This document shows positions 1 through 6,186 of a stretch of DNA of 6,907 bases, in pieces. Position numbers and translations under genes: made by a program. Position 1 is the stretch's first letter, and every line of letters begins with the position of its first letter. This DNA comes from Woeseia sp. (lineage in GTDB: Bacteria > Pseudomonadota > Gammaproteobacteria > Steroidobacterales > Woeseiaceae). Under the pieces are notes generated by a model. It was not told where the DNA came from and ran no database searches. It was given only the letters and a program-made list of their open reading frames with translations. Where the stretch lies: contig QIHS01000461.1 in NCBI GenBank assembly GCA_003229095.1, positions 1 to 6,907 on the forward strand, given 5' to 3'.

Positions 1-219
1 CAACAGATGGCAGATTTGATCGAGAGCGAGGTTAGGAGCTATTTGCCAAGCCTGCCAGAAACGATAGGGCTGGAGGTGAGGACGGAGATACTGCCCTATA
101 GCCCCGCTGGCGGAACCGGCGCCGCAATCGGCGCCGATCGCTTTGCCTGGATTGTAGACACAACCCGCAGCGAAGGTGTCATGGCTATCGCTGATGCGAC
201 ACTTCGAGTTCCGGAATGA
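1..219 (+). CDS. Unrecognised protein, probably the C-terminal end of a gene starting left of the window
   Basis: The frame is open from base 1 (Gln-Gln before the first Met at base 7) and ends at TGA 217-219, so at least 70 residues are coded. Only six bases precede the ATG, so a ribosome binding site cannot be judged; the frame may simply continue from outside the window. The visible peptide is soluble, with no membrane segment and no cysteines. It has an acidic, helical-looking start, a Gly/Ala-rich stretch (PAGGTGAAIGADRF) and a hydrophobic C-terminal part. I do not recognise a family. It converges on the HTH gene that follows, with a 65-bp gap between their stop codons. Confidence 0.45.
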   Translation, partial: QQMADLIESEVRSYLPSLPETIGLEVRTEILPYSPAGGTGAAIGADRFAWIVDTTRSEGVMAIADATLRVPE

Positions 220-224
220 CAAAC

Positions 225-251
225 TAGCGTTATTGAATAACTAAAACGCTA
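225..251. repeat. Inverted repeat between convergent genes, possible weak terminator
   Basis: Perfect 7-bp arms TAGCGTT (225-231) and AACGCTA (245-251) flank a 13-nt AT-rich loop. A second short palindrome, TTATT-G-AATAA, lies at 230-240. The repeat sits in the gap between the stop at 219 and the HTH stop at 285, where a bidirectional terminator would be expected. There is no clean T-run on either side and the stem is short, so the terminator role is inference only. Confidence 0.3.
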
Positions 252-284
252 TATTATGATTGCGGCCCACGTCAGGGGGTGTTG

Positions 285-491
285 TTAGGCCGCTGATTCA
301 ATTGACACATCCCAACCGGGAAACACCAGAACCGCTGGATGGCATTTAAGAGCGCGTGCAAACACCTTCGCTCTTTCAACGCCCATCCGTACGCGATCAT
401 TCTCTATCGCCGAAATCATTGACTGAGGGATACAGCAAATCTTGGCCAACTCGTTCTGGCTCAATGCCTGTAATTCCCTAAGAATCCGCAC
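285..491 (-). CDS. Small XRE-family helix-turn-helix protein, antitoxin-like, 5' end uncertain
   Basis: The product is a short DNA-binding protein of the XRE/Cro-C1 class. From the GTG at 489-491 it has 68 residues. The HTH lies at about residues 3-50, with the recognition region IPQSMISAIENDRV, and a tail HPAVLVFPGW that I associate with small antitoxin-like XRE regulators. GGAG at 497-500 lies 5 nt upstream of the GTG. However, the frame stays open upstream to a TAG at 546-548, and the upstream codons read LPDYASSGVSAGES, which resembles the leader of such proteins. The true start may therefore be further up, for example the CTG at 531-533, or the 5' end may be damaged. The GTG start cuts into the first helix of the domain. 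No toxin gene is visible on either side, so it is either an orphan regulator or a remnant. Identification as HTH is firm; the antitoxin role is inference. Confidence 0.75.
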   Translation of the reverse strand: MRILRELQALSQNELAKICCIPQSMISAIENDRVRMGVERAKVFARALKCHPAVLVFPGWDVSIESAA

Positions 492-718
492 AGATTCTCC
501 AGCAGAAACCCCGGATGAGGCGTAGTCCGGCAGGACCTGAGATCTCTACGATACCCGCCAGCATTGCGCTATATTTGTACAAGACTTCTGTCCTGTTCAG
601 CTGGCTTTCAGGCTATGCAGGATAAGCTGTCCATAATTTGCGATGTCTATCACAAAGACGCCCCGGCGGGGTACTATTCACCGGTTGGGCTACGCCAATC
701 ACCACAGGAAGAAAGACT

Positions 719-1264
719 ATGAAAAGAGCCATTTTTCTAGCGCTGATGGTCGCGCTTGTGTCATTGCCGACGACGAGTGCATTTGCAGCATCCGCAGCCG
801 AACTCGACAGCGATGCCGACGATGCTATTGCTGTCTTCCAGAAAGACGTCAATGGTGCTGATGTGTTCCTGAAACAATCCGCAGGTTACCTGGTTTTCCC
901 GCGTGTCATCAAAGTCGGAATCGGCATAGGGGCAGAAACCGGAGAGGGTGTGCTGCGAGTTAACGGCAGGTCGGCCGCTTACTACAGAACAACCGCGGGC
1001 TCTTTCGGGCTGCAACTCGGCGCCCAGGCCAAATCGATGGTGATCGCATTTATGACCAAAGAATCGCTTACCAAGTTTCTTGACAGCTCGGGCTGGAAAG
1101 TGGGTGTAGATGGTTCTGTTGCACTGATCGATCTCGGCGCAGGCAAGCAGATCGACACGCACAACATCAAAGACCCGGTGGTGGGATTTATTTTCGGTTC
1201 GAAAGGGCTGATGTATAACCTGACGCTTGAGGGCACCAAGATTACGCGCATCAAGAAAGAATAA
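719..1264 (+). CDS. Secreted SYLF/Ysc84-domain lipid-binding protein
   Basis: This is a 181-residue protein of the SYLF (Ysc84) family, whose eukaryotic members bind phosphoinositides and actin; bacterial members are exported proteins of poorly known function. The start ATG at 719 is chosen because AGGAAG (706-711) lies 7 nt upstream and because a signal peptide begins there: MKR, a hydrophobic core at about residues 4-16, and a probable signal peptidase I site AFA|AS after residue 23. An upstream in-frame TTG at 638 would bury this signal. There is no lipobox Cys, so a periplasmic location is inferred. Family signatures are SAGYLVFP (54-61), the Gly-rich GIGIGAETGEGVL (67-79), GSFGLQLGAQ (94-103) and SSGWKVGVDGSVA (113-125), followed by a C-terminal half ending in GLMYNLTLEGTKITRI. 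It appears to be a single-gene unit converging on the formate dehydrogenase operon, with no evident functional link to it. Confidence 0.9.
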   Translation: MKRAIFLALMVALVSLPTTSAFAASAAELDSDADDAIAVFQKDVNGADVFLKQSAGYLVFPRVIKVGIGIGAETGEGVLRVNGRSAAYYRTTAGSFGLQLGAQAKSMVIAFMTKESLTKFLDSSGWKVGVDGSVALIDLGAGKQIDTHNIKDPVVGFIFGSKGLMYNLTLEGTKITRIKKE

Positions 1265-1372
1265 TCGAACTGGTTACGGCGCGACCGTGAACTTCACCCG
1301 CCGGCGCGCAATATAGACAAGAAATCGGGCGGGCGCGAGGCAGCGGGTTACATGTATGCGGGTTCGTTGTTG
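1265..1372. other. Convergent intergenic gap without a recognisable terminator
   Basis: These 108 bp separate the stop of the SYLF gene from the stop of fdsA. They contain a GC-rich imperfect dyad (GCGCG 1279-1283 with CGCGC 1305-1309) around a GTGAA-C-TTCAC palindrome at 1287-1297. No run of T follows on either strand. I see no gene here, and in particular no small delta-subunit (fdsD) frame after fdsA. Confidence 0.5.
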
Positions 1373-4207
1373 CTAATGCGGCTCTAAAATCTTGCCCTGC
1401 CGATCAGCATTTTCGGCAAACTCGTCCTGCCATTTCGACCTGTGCACCGCTGGTGCTACCTGCACCGCGGTTACTTTGTATTCGGGACAGCTGGTTGCCC
1501 AGTCGCTATATTCGGTCGTTACAACATTTGCTCCGGTTTCCGGATCATGGAAGGTCGTATATACGACGCCTGGTTGTACACGCTCCGTAATCTTGGCACT
1601 CAGGGTGATGTCGCCCTTGCGACTGGTGAGTGACACACGATCGCCGTCATTGACACCTCGGGTCTCCGCATCGTGTGGATGAATCTCAAGCAGGTCTTCC
1701 TTGTACCAGACGATGTTTTCCGTTCTGCGAGTTTGGGCACCTACGTTGTACTGCGTCAACGTGCGGCCGGTTGTGAGCAACAACGGGAATTTTCGATTCG
1801 TTCGTTCTTCCGTCGGCACGTAGTCCGTTTCAACAAACAGACCTTTGCCGCGCACAAATTGGTCAATATGCATAATGGGTGTGCCCATCGGTGCGTCATC
1901 ATTGCAGGGCCATTGCACACTGCCGACACGATCCAGGAATTCGAATGACACCCCCGTGAAGGTCGGCGTCAGCGCGGCAATCTCGTCCATAATCTCCGAC
2001 TCGTTCTCGTATTGCATTGCATAGCCGAGCGCCTGAGCCAGTTCTTGTGTGACCCGCCATTCCGCCTTGCCCTGACGCGGTTTCATTACAGGGCGGACAC
2101 GATTGATGCGCCGTTCTGCATTGATAAAGGTGCCGTCTTTCTCGAGAAACGATGTGCCGGGTAAGAAAACGTGCGCAAATTTCGCCGTCTCATTCAGGAA
2201 CAGGTCCTGTACGACAATGCACTCCATGTTTCTCAATGCGGCTTCGACGTGTTGCGTGTTCGGGTCAGATTGTGCGATATCCTCGCCCTGAATATACATG
2301 CCCTTGTAGTTGCCAGCGATTGCCGCGTCGAACATGTTGGGAATTCGATAGCCCGGCTCGGCGTCTATTTTAACGCCCCACATTTTCTCGAATACGCCGC
2401 GAATTTCATCGTCTTGCACGGGCCGGTAGCCGGGAAGTTCGTGTGGGAAAGACCCCATATCGCAGGAGCCCTGCACGTTATTCTGTCCGCGCAGCGGATT
2501 GACCCCGCAGCCGGAAAAGCCAATGTTGCCGGTTGCCATCGCAAGGTTGGCCATGCCCATTACCATGGTAGAGCCCTGGCTGTGTTCGGTGACGCCCAAA
2601 CCATAATAAATGGCCGCTTTATCCGCGTTTGCATAAAGGCGGGCCGCGGTGCGAATGTCATCAGCGGGGACGCCGGAAATTTTGGCAACCGCCTCCGGCG
2701 AATTCTCCGGCCGAATTACGCACGTTTTCCACGCTGCAAAAGAATCCAGATCGCAGCGTTCGTTAATATAGTCGTCGTCAAGCAGCCCTTCGTTGACGGC
2801 AACATGTGCAAGTGCATTGATAATGGGTACGTTGGTGCCCGGAAGTAGCGGCAAGTGAACCTCCGCCTCAATACGAGGCGAACGAACGAGGTCTATTTTG
2901 CGCGGATCGATGACAATCAGTTTCGCACCTTCGCGCAGGCGGCGTTTCATTTGCGACGCAAACACCGGATGTCCATCGGTGGGGTTAGCACCGATAACGA
3001 TCATGACATCGGCATCCATCACGCTGTCGAACGGCTGCGTGCCGGCGGATGTTCCGAGCGTCTTGTTCAACCCGAAGCCGGTGGGCGAGTGGCACACACG
3101 CGCGCAGGTATCGACGTTGTTGTTGCCGAATGCCGCTCTCACCAGTTTCTGCACAATAAATACTTCTTCATTGGTGCAGCGGGATGACGTTATTCCACCG
3201 ACGGATTTGCGGCCGTATTCTTTCTGGATATCTTTAAATCGACTGGCGGCGTACTGAATGGCCTCGTCCCAGCTGACCTTTTTCCATGGCTGGTCAATCG
3301 AATCGCGAATCAGAGGGTCGAGCACGCGTTCTTTGTGAGTGGAATAGCCCCAGGCGAATCGCCCTTTGACACAACTGTGACCGTGGTTGGCCTGGCCATC
3401 TTTGTAAGGCGTCATGCGTACGACTTGATCGCCTTTCATGTCTGCTTTAAATGAGCAGCCGACACCACAGTAAGCGCAGGTCGTGATGACGCTGTGGTCA
3501 GGTTGTCCGTGATCGATAATGGATTTCTCCATTAGTGTCGCCGTCGGGCAGGCCTGAATGCAGGCACCGCAGGAGACACATTCGGAATCGAGGAAACTTT
3601 CACCAAGGCTCGCGGACACTTTCGATTCGAAACCGCGACCCTCAATGGTGAGTGCGAAAGTTCCCTGCACTTCGTCACAGGCACGCACACATCTTGAGCA
3701 GACAATGCATTTGCTGGGGTCAAACGAGAAGTACGGATTACTGTTGTCAATTTTCGCATCGAGATGATTTTCACCATCGAAACCGTAGCGAACGTCCCGC
3801 AGGCCAACCGCGCCTGCCATGTCCTGCAATTCGCAATCCCCGTTCGCCGAACAGGTCAGACAATCGAGCGGGTGATCGGAAATGTAGAGTTCCATGACAT
3901 TGCGCCGCAGTTTTGCCAGTGCTTCCGTCTGGGTGCTGATTTTCATGCCGTCCTCGACCGGCGTCGTGCAGGAAGCCGGATAGCCTTTTCGGCCTTCAAT
4001 TTCGACCAGGCAAAGGCGGCAGGAGCCGAATGGCTCCAGATTATCGCTTGCGCAAAGCTTGGGCACATCAATGCCAAACTCACGCGCCGCGCGCATGATG
4101 GTGCTGCCGGCTCTTACTGTCGTGGGGAGTCCGTCAATTTCTATGCTGACGGTCTCGGTGCGCGTGCTGGCCGGCGTGCCAAGATCGGTTTCTGTAGTTG
4201 GGTTCAA
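1373..4207 (-). CDS. fdsA: NAD+-dependent formate dehydrogenase alpha (catalytic) subunit FdsA
   Basis: Molybdenum catalytic subunit that oxidises formate to CO2 in the cytoplasm and passes electrons to FdsB. From the TTG at 4205-4207 it has 944 residues, near the usual length for FdsA. That start overlaps the fdsB stop (TTGA) and has AGAGGA 9 nt upstream. The ATG at 4277-4279 lies inside fdsB and would add 24 unrelated residues. Domains in order: a 2Fe-2S ferredoxin domain (Cys52, 63, 66, 80); a NuoG-like His-Cys cluster (His112, Cys116, 119, 125); two 4Fe-4S clusters (Cys167, 170, 173, 177 and Cys210, 213, 216, 220); then the bis-MGD domain with its own 4Fe-4S site (Cys244, 247, 251, 279). 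The active site is CARVCHSPTG with Mo ligand Cys372 (codon TGC, 3092-3094) and His373, so Cys replaces selenocysteine. NPLRGQNNVQG carries the conserved Arg573 and Gln575. The C-terminal dinucleotide-binding domain spans about 807-916. Last gene of the operon; frame intact throughout. Confidence 0.97.
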   Translation of the reverse strand: MNPTTETDLGTPASTRTETVSIEIDGLPTTVRAGSTIMRAAREFGIDVPKLCASDNLEPFGSCRLCLVEIEGRKGYPASCTTPVEDGMKISTQTEALAKLRRNVMELYISDHPLDCLTCSANGDCELQDMAGAVGLRDVRYGFDGENHLDAKIDNSNPYFSFDPSKCIVCSRCVRACDEVQGTFALTIEGRGFESKVSASLGESFLDSECVSCGACIQACPTATLMEKSIIDHGQPDHSVITTCAYCGVGCSFKADMKGDQVVRMTPYKDGQANHGHSCVKGRFAWGYSTHKERVLDPLIRDSIDQPWKKVSWDEAIQYAASRFKDIQKEYGRKSVGGITSSRCTNEEVFIVQKLVRAAFGNNNVDTCARVCHSPTGFGLNKTLGTSAGTQPFDSVMDADVMIVIGANPTDGHPVFASQMKRRLREGAKLIVIDPRKIDLVRSPRIEAEVHLPLLPGTNVPIINALAHVAVNEGLLDDDYINERCDLDSFAAWKTCVIRPENSPEAVAKISGVPADDIRTAARLYANADKAAIYYGLGVTEHSQGSTMVMGMANLAMATGNIGFSGCGVNPLRGQNNVQGSCDMGSFPHELPGYRPVQDDEIRGVFEKMWGVKIDAEPGYRIPNMFDAAIAGNYKGMYIQGEDIAQSDPNTQHVEAALRNMECIVVQDLFLNETAKFAHVFLPGTSFLEKDGTFINAERRINRVRPVMKPRQGKAEWRVTQELAQALGYAMQYENESEIMDEIAALTPTFTGVSFEFLDRVGSVQWPCNDDAPMGTPIMHIDQFVRGKGLFVETDYVPTEERTNRKFPLLLTTGRTLTQYNVGAQTRRTENIVWYKEDLLEIHPHDAETRGVNDGDRVSLTSRKGDITLSAKITERVQPGVVYTTFHDPETGANVVTTEYSDWATSCPEYKVTAVQVAPAVHRSKWQDEFAENADRQGKILEPH

Positions 4208-5727
4208 CGCTTGAAGTCCTCTGGGAAGTATTTTAGCGCGCTTTGTACCGGAAAAGGGGTCATTCCGCCCATGGCGCACAATGATCCATCGATCAGTGTT
4301 TCACATAACTCAGTGAGCAGGTTAAGATTTTCTTCTCTGTCTTTGTCCGCAAGAATGCGGTCGATGACCTCCACCCCGCGCACCGACCCGATGCGGCAGG
4401 GCGTGCATTTTCCGCAGGATTCGATCGCGCAAAATTCGAAAGCAAAGCGGGCCTGTGCTGCCATATCGACCGTATCGTCGAACACGACAACGCCGCCGTG
4501 ACCGATCATGCCACCGACTTTGGTGAACGCTTCGTAGTCAAGCGGTGTATCCAGTTGTTCTTCGGCAAAATAGGCACCCAATGGCCCGCCAATCTGGACC
4601 GCGCGAATCTTGCGCCCGCTCGCCGTTCCGCCGCCGAAATCCTCAATGAGTTCTCGAAGTGTGAGGCCAAACGCTTTTTCGACCAGGCCGCCGCGCTTGA
4701 TATTGCCTGCAAGCTGAAACGCGAGTGTGCCTTTTGATCGACCGACGCCAAAGTTCGCGTAGGGCTCGGCACCGAGTGCCAGTATGTCGGGCACTGAGCC
4801 CAGTGTGACGACGTTGTTAACAACCGTCGGTTTGCCGAACAAGCCCTCGATCGCAGGTAGCGGCGGTTTGTAACGAATCAGCCCGGCCTTGCCCTCCAGG
4901 CTTTCGAGCATTGCGGTTTCTTCTCCACAGACATAGGACCCTGCGCCCAAGTGTACATCGATATCGAAATCGAATCCGCTGCCGCCGATATCCTCTCCCA
5001 GCCAGCCGGAATCTTTTGCGACGACCAGGGCTTTCGCAAACACGCGCCGGGTCAGGGGATATTCACTTCGCAAATACACATAACCCCTGTTCGCACCGAC
5101 CGCGTAGCCGGCAATGATCATGCCTTCGATCAGTGTGAGTGGGTCGCATTCCATGAGAATGCGATCGGAGAAAGTCCCGCTGTCTCCTTCATCCGCGTTG
5201 CAGGTTATATATTTCTGCTCCCCTTCTGCATCGGCGACCGTCTGCCACTTGATGCCGGTCGGGAAACCAGCGCCACCGCGACCGCGAAGCCCCGATGCCT
5301 TGATTTGATCAATGACGAATTCCGGGTCCTGGGCCAGTGCTTTTTGCAGCCCCGCGAAACCGCCGTGCGTCAGGTAGTCGTCCATAGACAACGGGTCAAT
5401 CAATCCGCAACGTCTGAATGTCCAGCGTTCCTGGTTTTTGAGATAAGGAAGTTCAGTGATATCACCCAGTCTTAGTTCGTGCTCGCCGCCCTCAAGAAAG
5501 CCTGCCTCAAATAAACTATCGACGTCGTCGACACCGACCGGGCCATATGCAATTCGCTGCTCGCCAACGAGTACTTCGACAAGCGGTTCGAGCCAGCTCA
5601 TTCCCCAGGAGCCATTGCGTATGACATTAACGTTGTCATGCGCCGCGATTTTTTCCCCGACGTCGTCTGCGCCCAATGAAACAGCAGCAGTTTCGCACGG
5701 CACGTAGACGGTGACTTTACGATTCAC
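4204..5727 (-). CDS. fdsB: NAD+-dependent formate dehydrogenase beta subunit FdsB (FMN/NAD-binding, NuoF-like)
   Basis: Diaphorase subunit that takes electrons from FdsA and reduces NAD+ through FMN. The chosen GTG start at 5725-5727 gives 507 residues; it has GGAG 6 nt upstream and places the protein start at NRKVTVYVP, where I expect the family to begin. Upstream in-frame ATGs at 5745 and 5799 lie deeper in fdsG, and the 5745 one lacks a Shine-Dalgarno sequence. An N-terminal thioredoxin-like region (about 1-90) precedes the NuoF core. FMN/NAD signatures are GLRGRGGAGFPTG (146-158), NADEGDSGTFSDR (177-189) and CGEETAMLESLEG (267-279). The 4Fe-4S site is CGKCTPC (Cys438, 441, 444) plus Cys484 in SLCAMGG. 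The gene overlaps fdsG by 11 nt, and its stop overlaps the fdsA start, consistent with coupled translation of complex partners. No defects are seen in the frame. Confidence 0.96.
   Translation of the reverse strand: MNRKVTVYVPCETAAVSLGADDVGEKIAAHDNVNVIRNGSWGMSWLEPLVEVLVGEQRIAYGPVGVDDVDSLFEAGFLEGGEHELRLGDITELPYLKNQERWTFRRCGLIDPLSMDDYLTHGGFAGLQKALAQDPEFVIDQIKASGLRGRGGAGFPTGIKWQTVADAEGEQKYITCNADEGDSGTFSDRILMECDPLTLIEGMIIAGYAVGANRGYVYLRSEYPLTRRVFAKALVVAKDSGWLGEDIGGSGFDFDIDVHLGAGSYVCGEETAMLESLEGKAGLIRYKPPLPAIEGLFGKPTVVNNVVTLGSVPDILALGAEPYANFGVGRSKGTLAFQLAGNIKRGGLVEKAFGLTLRELIEDFGGGTASGRKIRAVQIGGPLGAYFAEEQLDTPLDYEAFTKVGGMIGHGGVVVFDDTVDMAAQARFAFEFCAIESCGKCTPCRIGSVRGVEVIDRILADKDREENLNLLTELCETLIDGSLCAMGGMTPFPVQSALKYFPEDFKR
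4217..4222 (-). promoter_or_regulatory. Shine-Dalgarno sequence deciding the fdsA TTG start
   Basis: AGAGGA lies 9 nt before the TTG at 4205-4207, within the last codons of fdsB. It supports a TTG start overlapping the fdsB TGA rather than the ATG 72 nt further upstream. Confidence 0.55.
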
Positions 5728-6186
5728 ATCGAGCTCCGCAGGCATCGACAATGCTGTCGAGTTTATTCTGATCAACGCGCCCGTAGACTTTGTTGTCAAT
5801 CATGATCGCTGGTGAGCATGCGCAATTTCCGAGGCAATAAACGGGTTCAAGTGTGAGTTTTCCGTCATCCGTTGTACCGTGCAGGTCAACACCCAGTTTT
5901 TCTTCGGCGTAGGCGGTCAGGTTTCTGCTACCCATGGCCTGGCACGATTCTGCCTGGCAGATTTTCAGGACGTGTTGCCCGGGCGCTGTCGTTCGAAAGT
6001 CATGGTAAAAGCTGACGACGCCATGTATATCTGCGCGGGACAAATTCAGCTCGCGAGCAAGCTGGCGAATGGCGGCCTCACTAATGAAGCCGAAGCGATC
6101 CACGAAGGCATGCAGAATTTGTCCGGCGCGGAGCCGAATTGCTCGGCGATCTCAGTCGCCACAGCGCTGTCGAACTTGATCGTCAT
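5717..6186 (-). CDS. fdsG: NAD+-dependent formate dehydrogenase gamma subunit FdsG (NuoE-like 2Fe-2S), with an apparent frameshift
   Basis: Thioredoxin-fold 2Fe-2S subunit that associates with FdsB. The natural start is the ATG at 6184-6186, which forms an ATGA overlap with the fdhD stop and has AGGGGAG 10 nt upstream. It codes MTIKFDSAVATEIAEQFGSAP, after which the frame is lost. The rest of the protein (GQILHAFVDRFGF onward) is in another frame, whose nearest upstream stop is TGA 6152-6154. One missing base in CC at 6123-6124 of the plus strand would join the two into 156 residues. The cluster ligands are Cys77 and Cys82 (CQAESC) and Cys118 and Cys122 (CLGNC). LNLSRADIHGVVSFYHDF is the usual NuoE-type signature. 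As written, translation from the ATG would end after 46 residues; an internal GTG at 6101-6103 would give a 128-residue protein lacking the N-terminal helix. The identity is firm; whether the copy is functional is open. Confidence 0.9.
5734..5737 (-). promoter_or_regulatory. Shine-Dalgarno sequence deciding the fdsB GTG start
   Basis: GGAG lies 6 nt before the GTG at 5725-5727, within the end of fdsG. Neither upstream ATG candidate has an equally good match at suitable spacing, so this favours the GTG. Confidence 0.6.
5745..5760 (-). repeat. Small hairpin just ahead of the fdsB ribosome binding site
   Basis: Perfect 6-bp arms TCGACA and TGTCGA flank a 4-nt GCAT loop on the coding strand. The hairpin lies at the end of fdsG, 7 nt before the fdsB GGAG. 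It could affect translation initiation of fdsB, but it also falls within coding sequence, so it may be chance. Confidence 0.3.
6122..6126 (-). other. Probable one-base deletion (frameshift) in fdsG
   Basis: On the coding strand the sequence reads GCG CCG GAC AAA TTC, whereas GCG CCG GGA CAA ATT CTG would continue the conserved peptide SAP-GQILHAF. Adding one G in the CCGG run restores a single 156-codon frame. As given, the zero frame reaches TGA at 6046-6048. No slippery heptamer typical of programmed frameshifting is visible here. Confidence 0.75.

Noticed and set aside
215..290. A complete integron attC recombination site
   Set aside because: Only one box (GCCTAAC on the minus strand) is present. 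I found no matching GTTRRRY-type partner within the expected distance and no extended stem between them.
575..582. TTGTACAA palindrome as an operator of the XRE gene
   Set aside because: An 8-bp palindrome occurring once is expected by chance, and no second copy is visible.
606..637. Promoter for the SYLF gene with CATAAT (632-637) as the -10 element
   Set aside because: No acceptable -35 element lies at 16-18 bp spacing, so the match is too weak to list as a feature.
638..718. N-terminal extension of the SYLF protein from the TTG at 638
   Set aside because: It would place 27 polar residues ahead of a clear signal peptide. The ATG at 719 has a well-spaced AGGAAG.
1279..1309. Rho-independent terminator between the SYLF gene and fdsA
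   Set aside because: The outer GCGCG/CGCGC pairing is short, the inner palindrome has a one-base loop, and there is no T-run on either strand.
2171..2848. Long plus-strand reading frame (225 codons) opposite fdsA
   Set aside because: It lies wholly antisense to conserved FdsA coding sequence, has no recognisable domain, and is readily explained as a shadow of the GC-biased codons on the other strand.
3764..4501. Plus-strand reading frame of 245 codons opposite the fdsA/fdsB junction
   Set aside because: It is antisense to two well-conserved genes and has no family resemblance; an antisense shadow.
6122..6126. Programmed ribosomal frameshift in fdsG
   Set aside because: There is no slippery run, no stimulatory structure is evident, and NuoE-like subunits are not known to use recoding. 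An indel is simpler.
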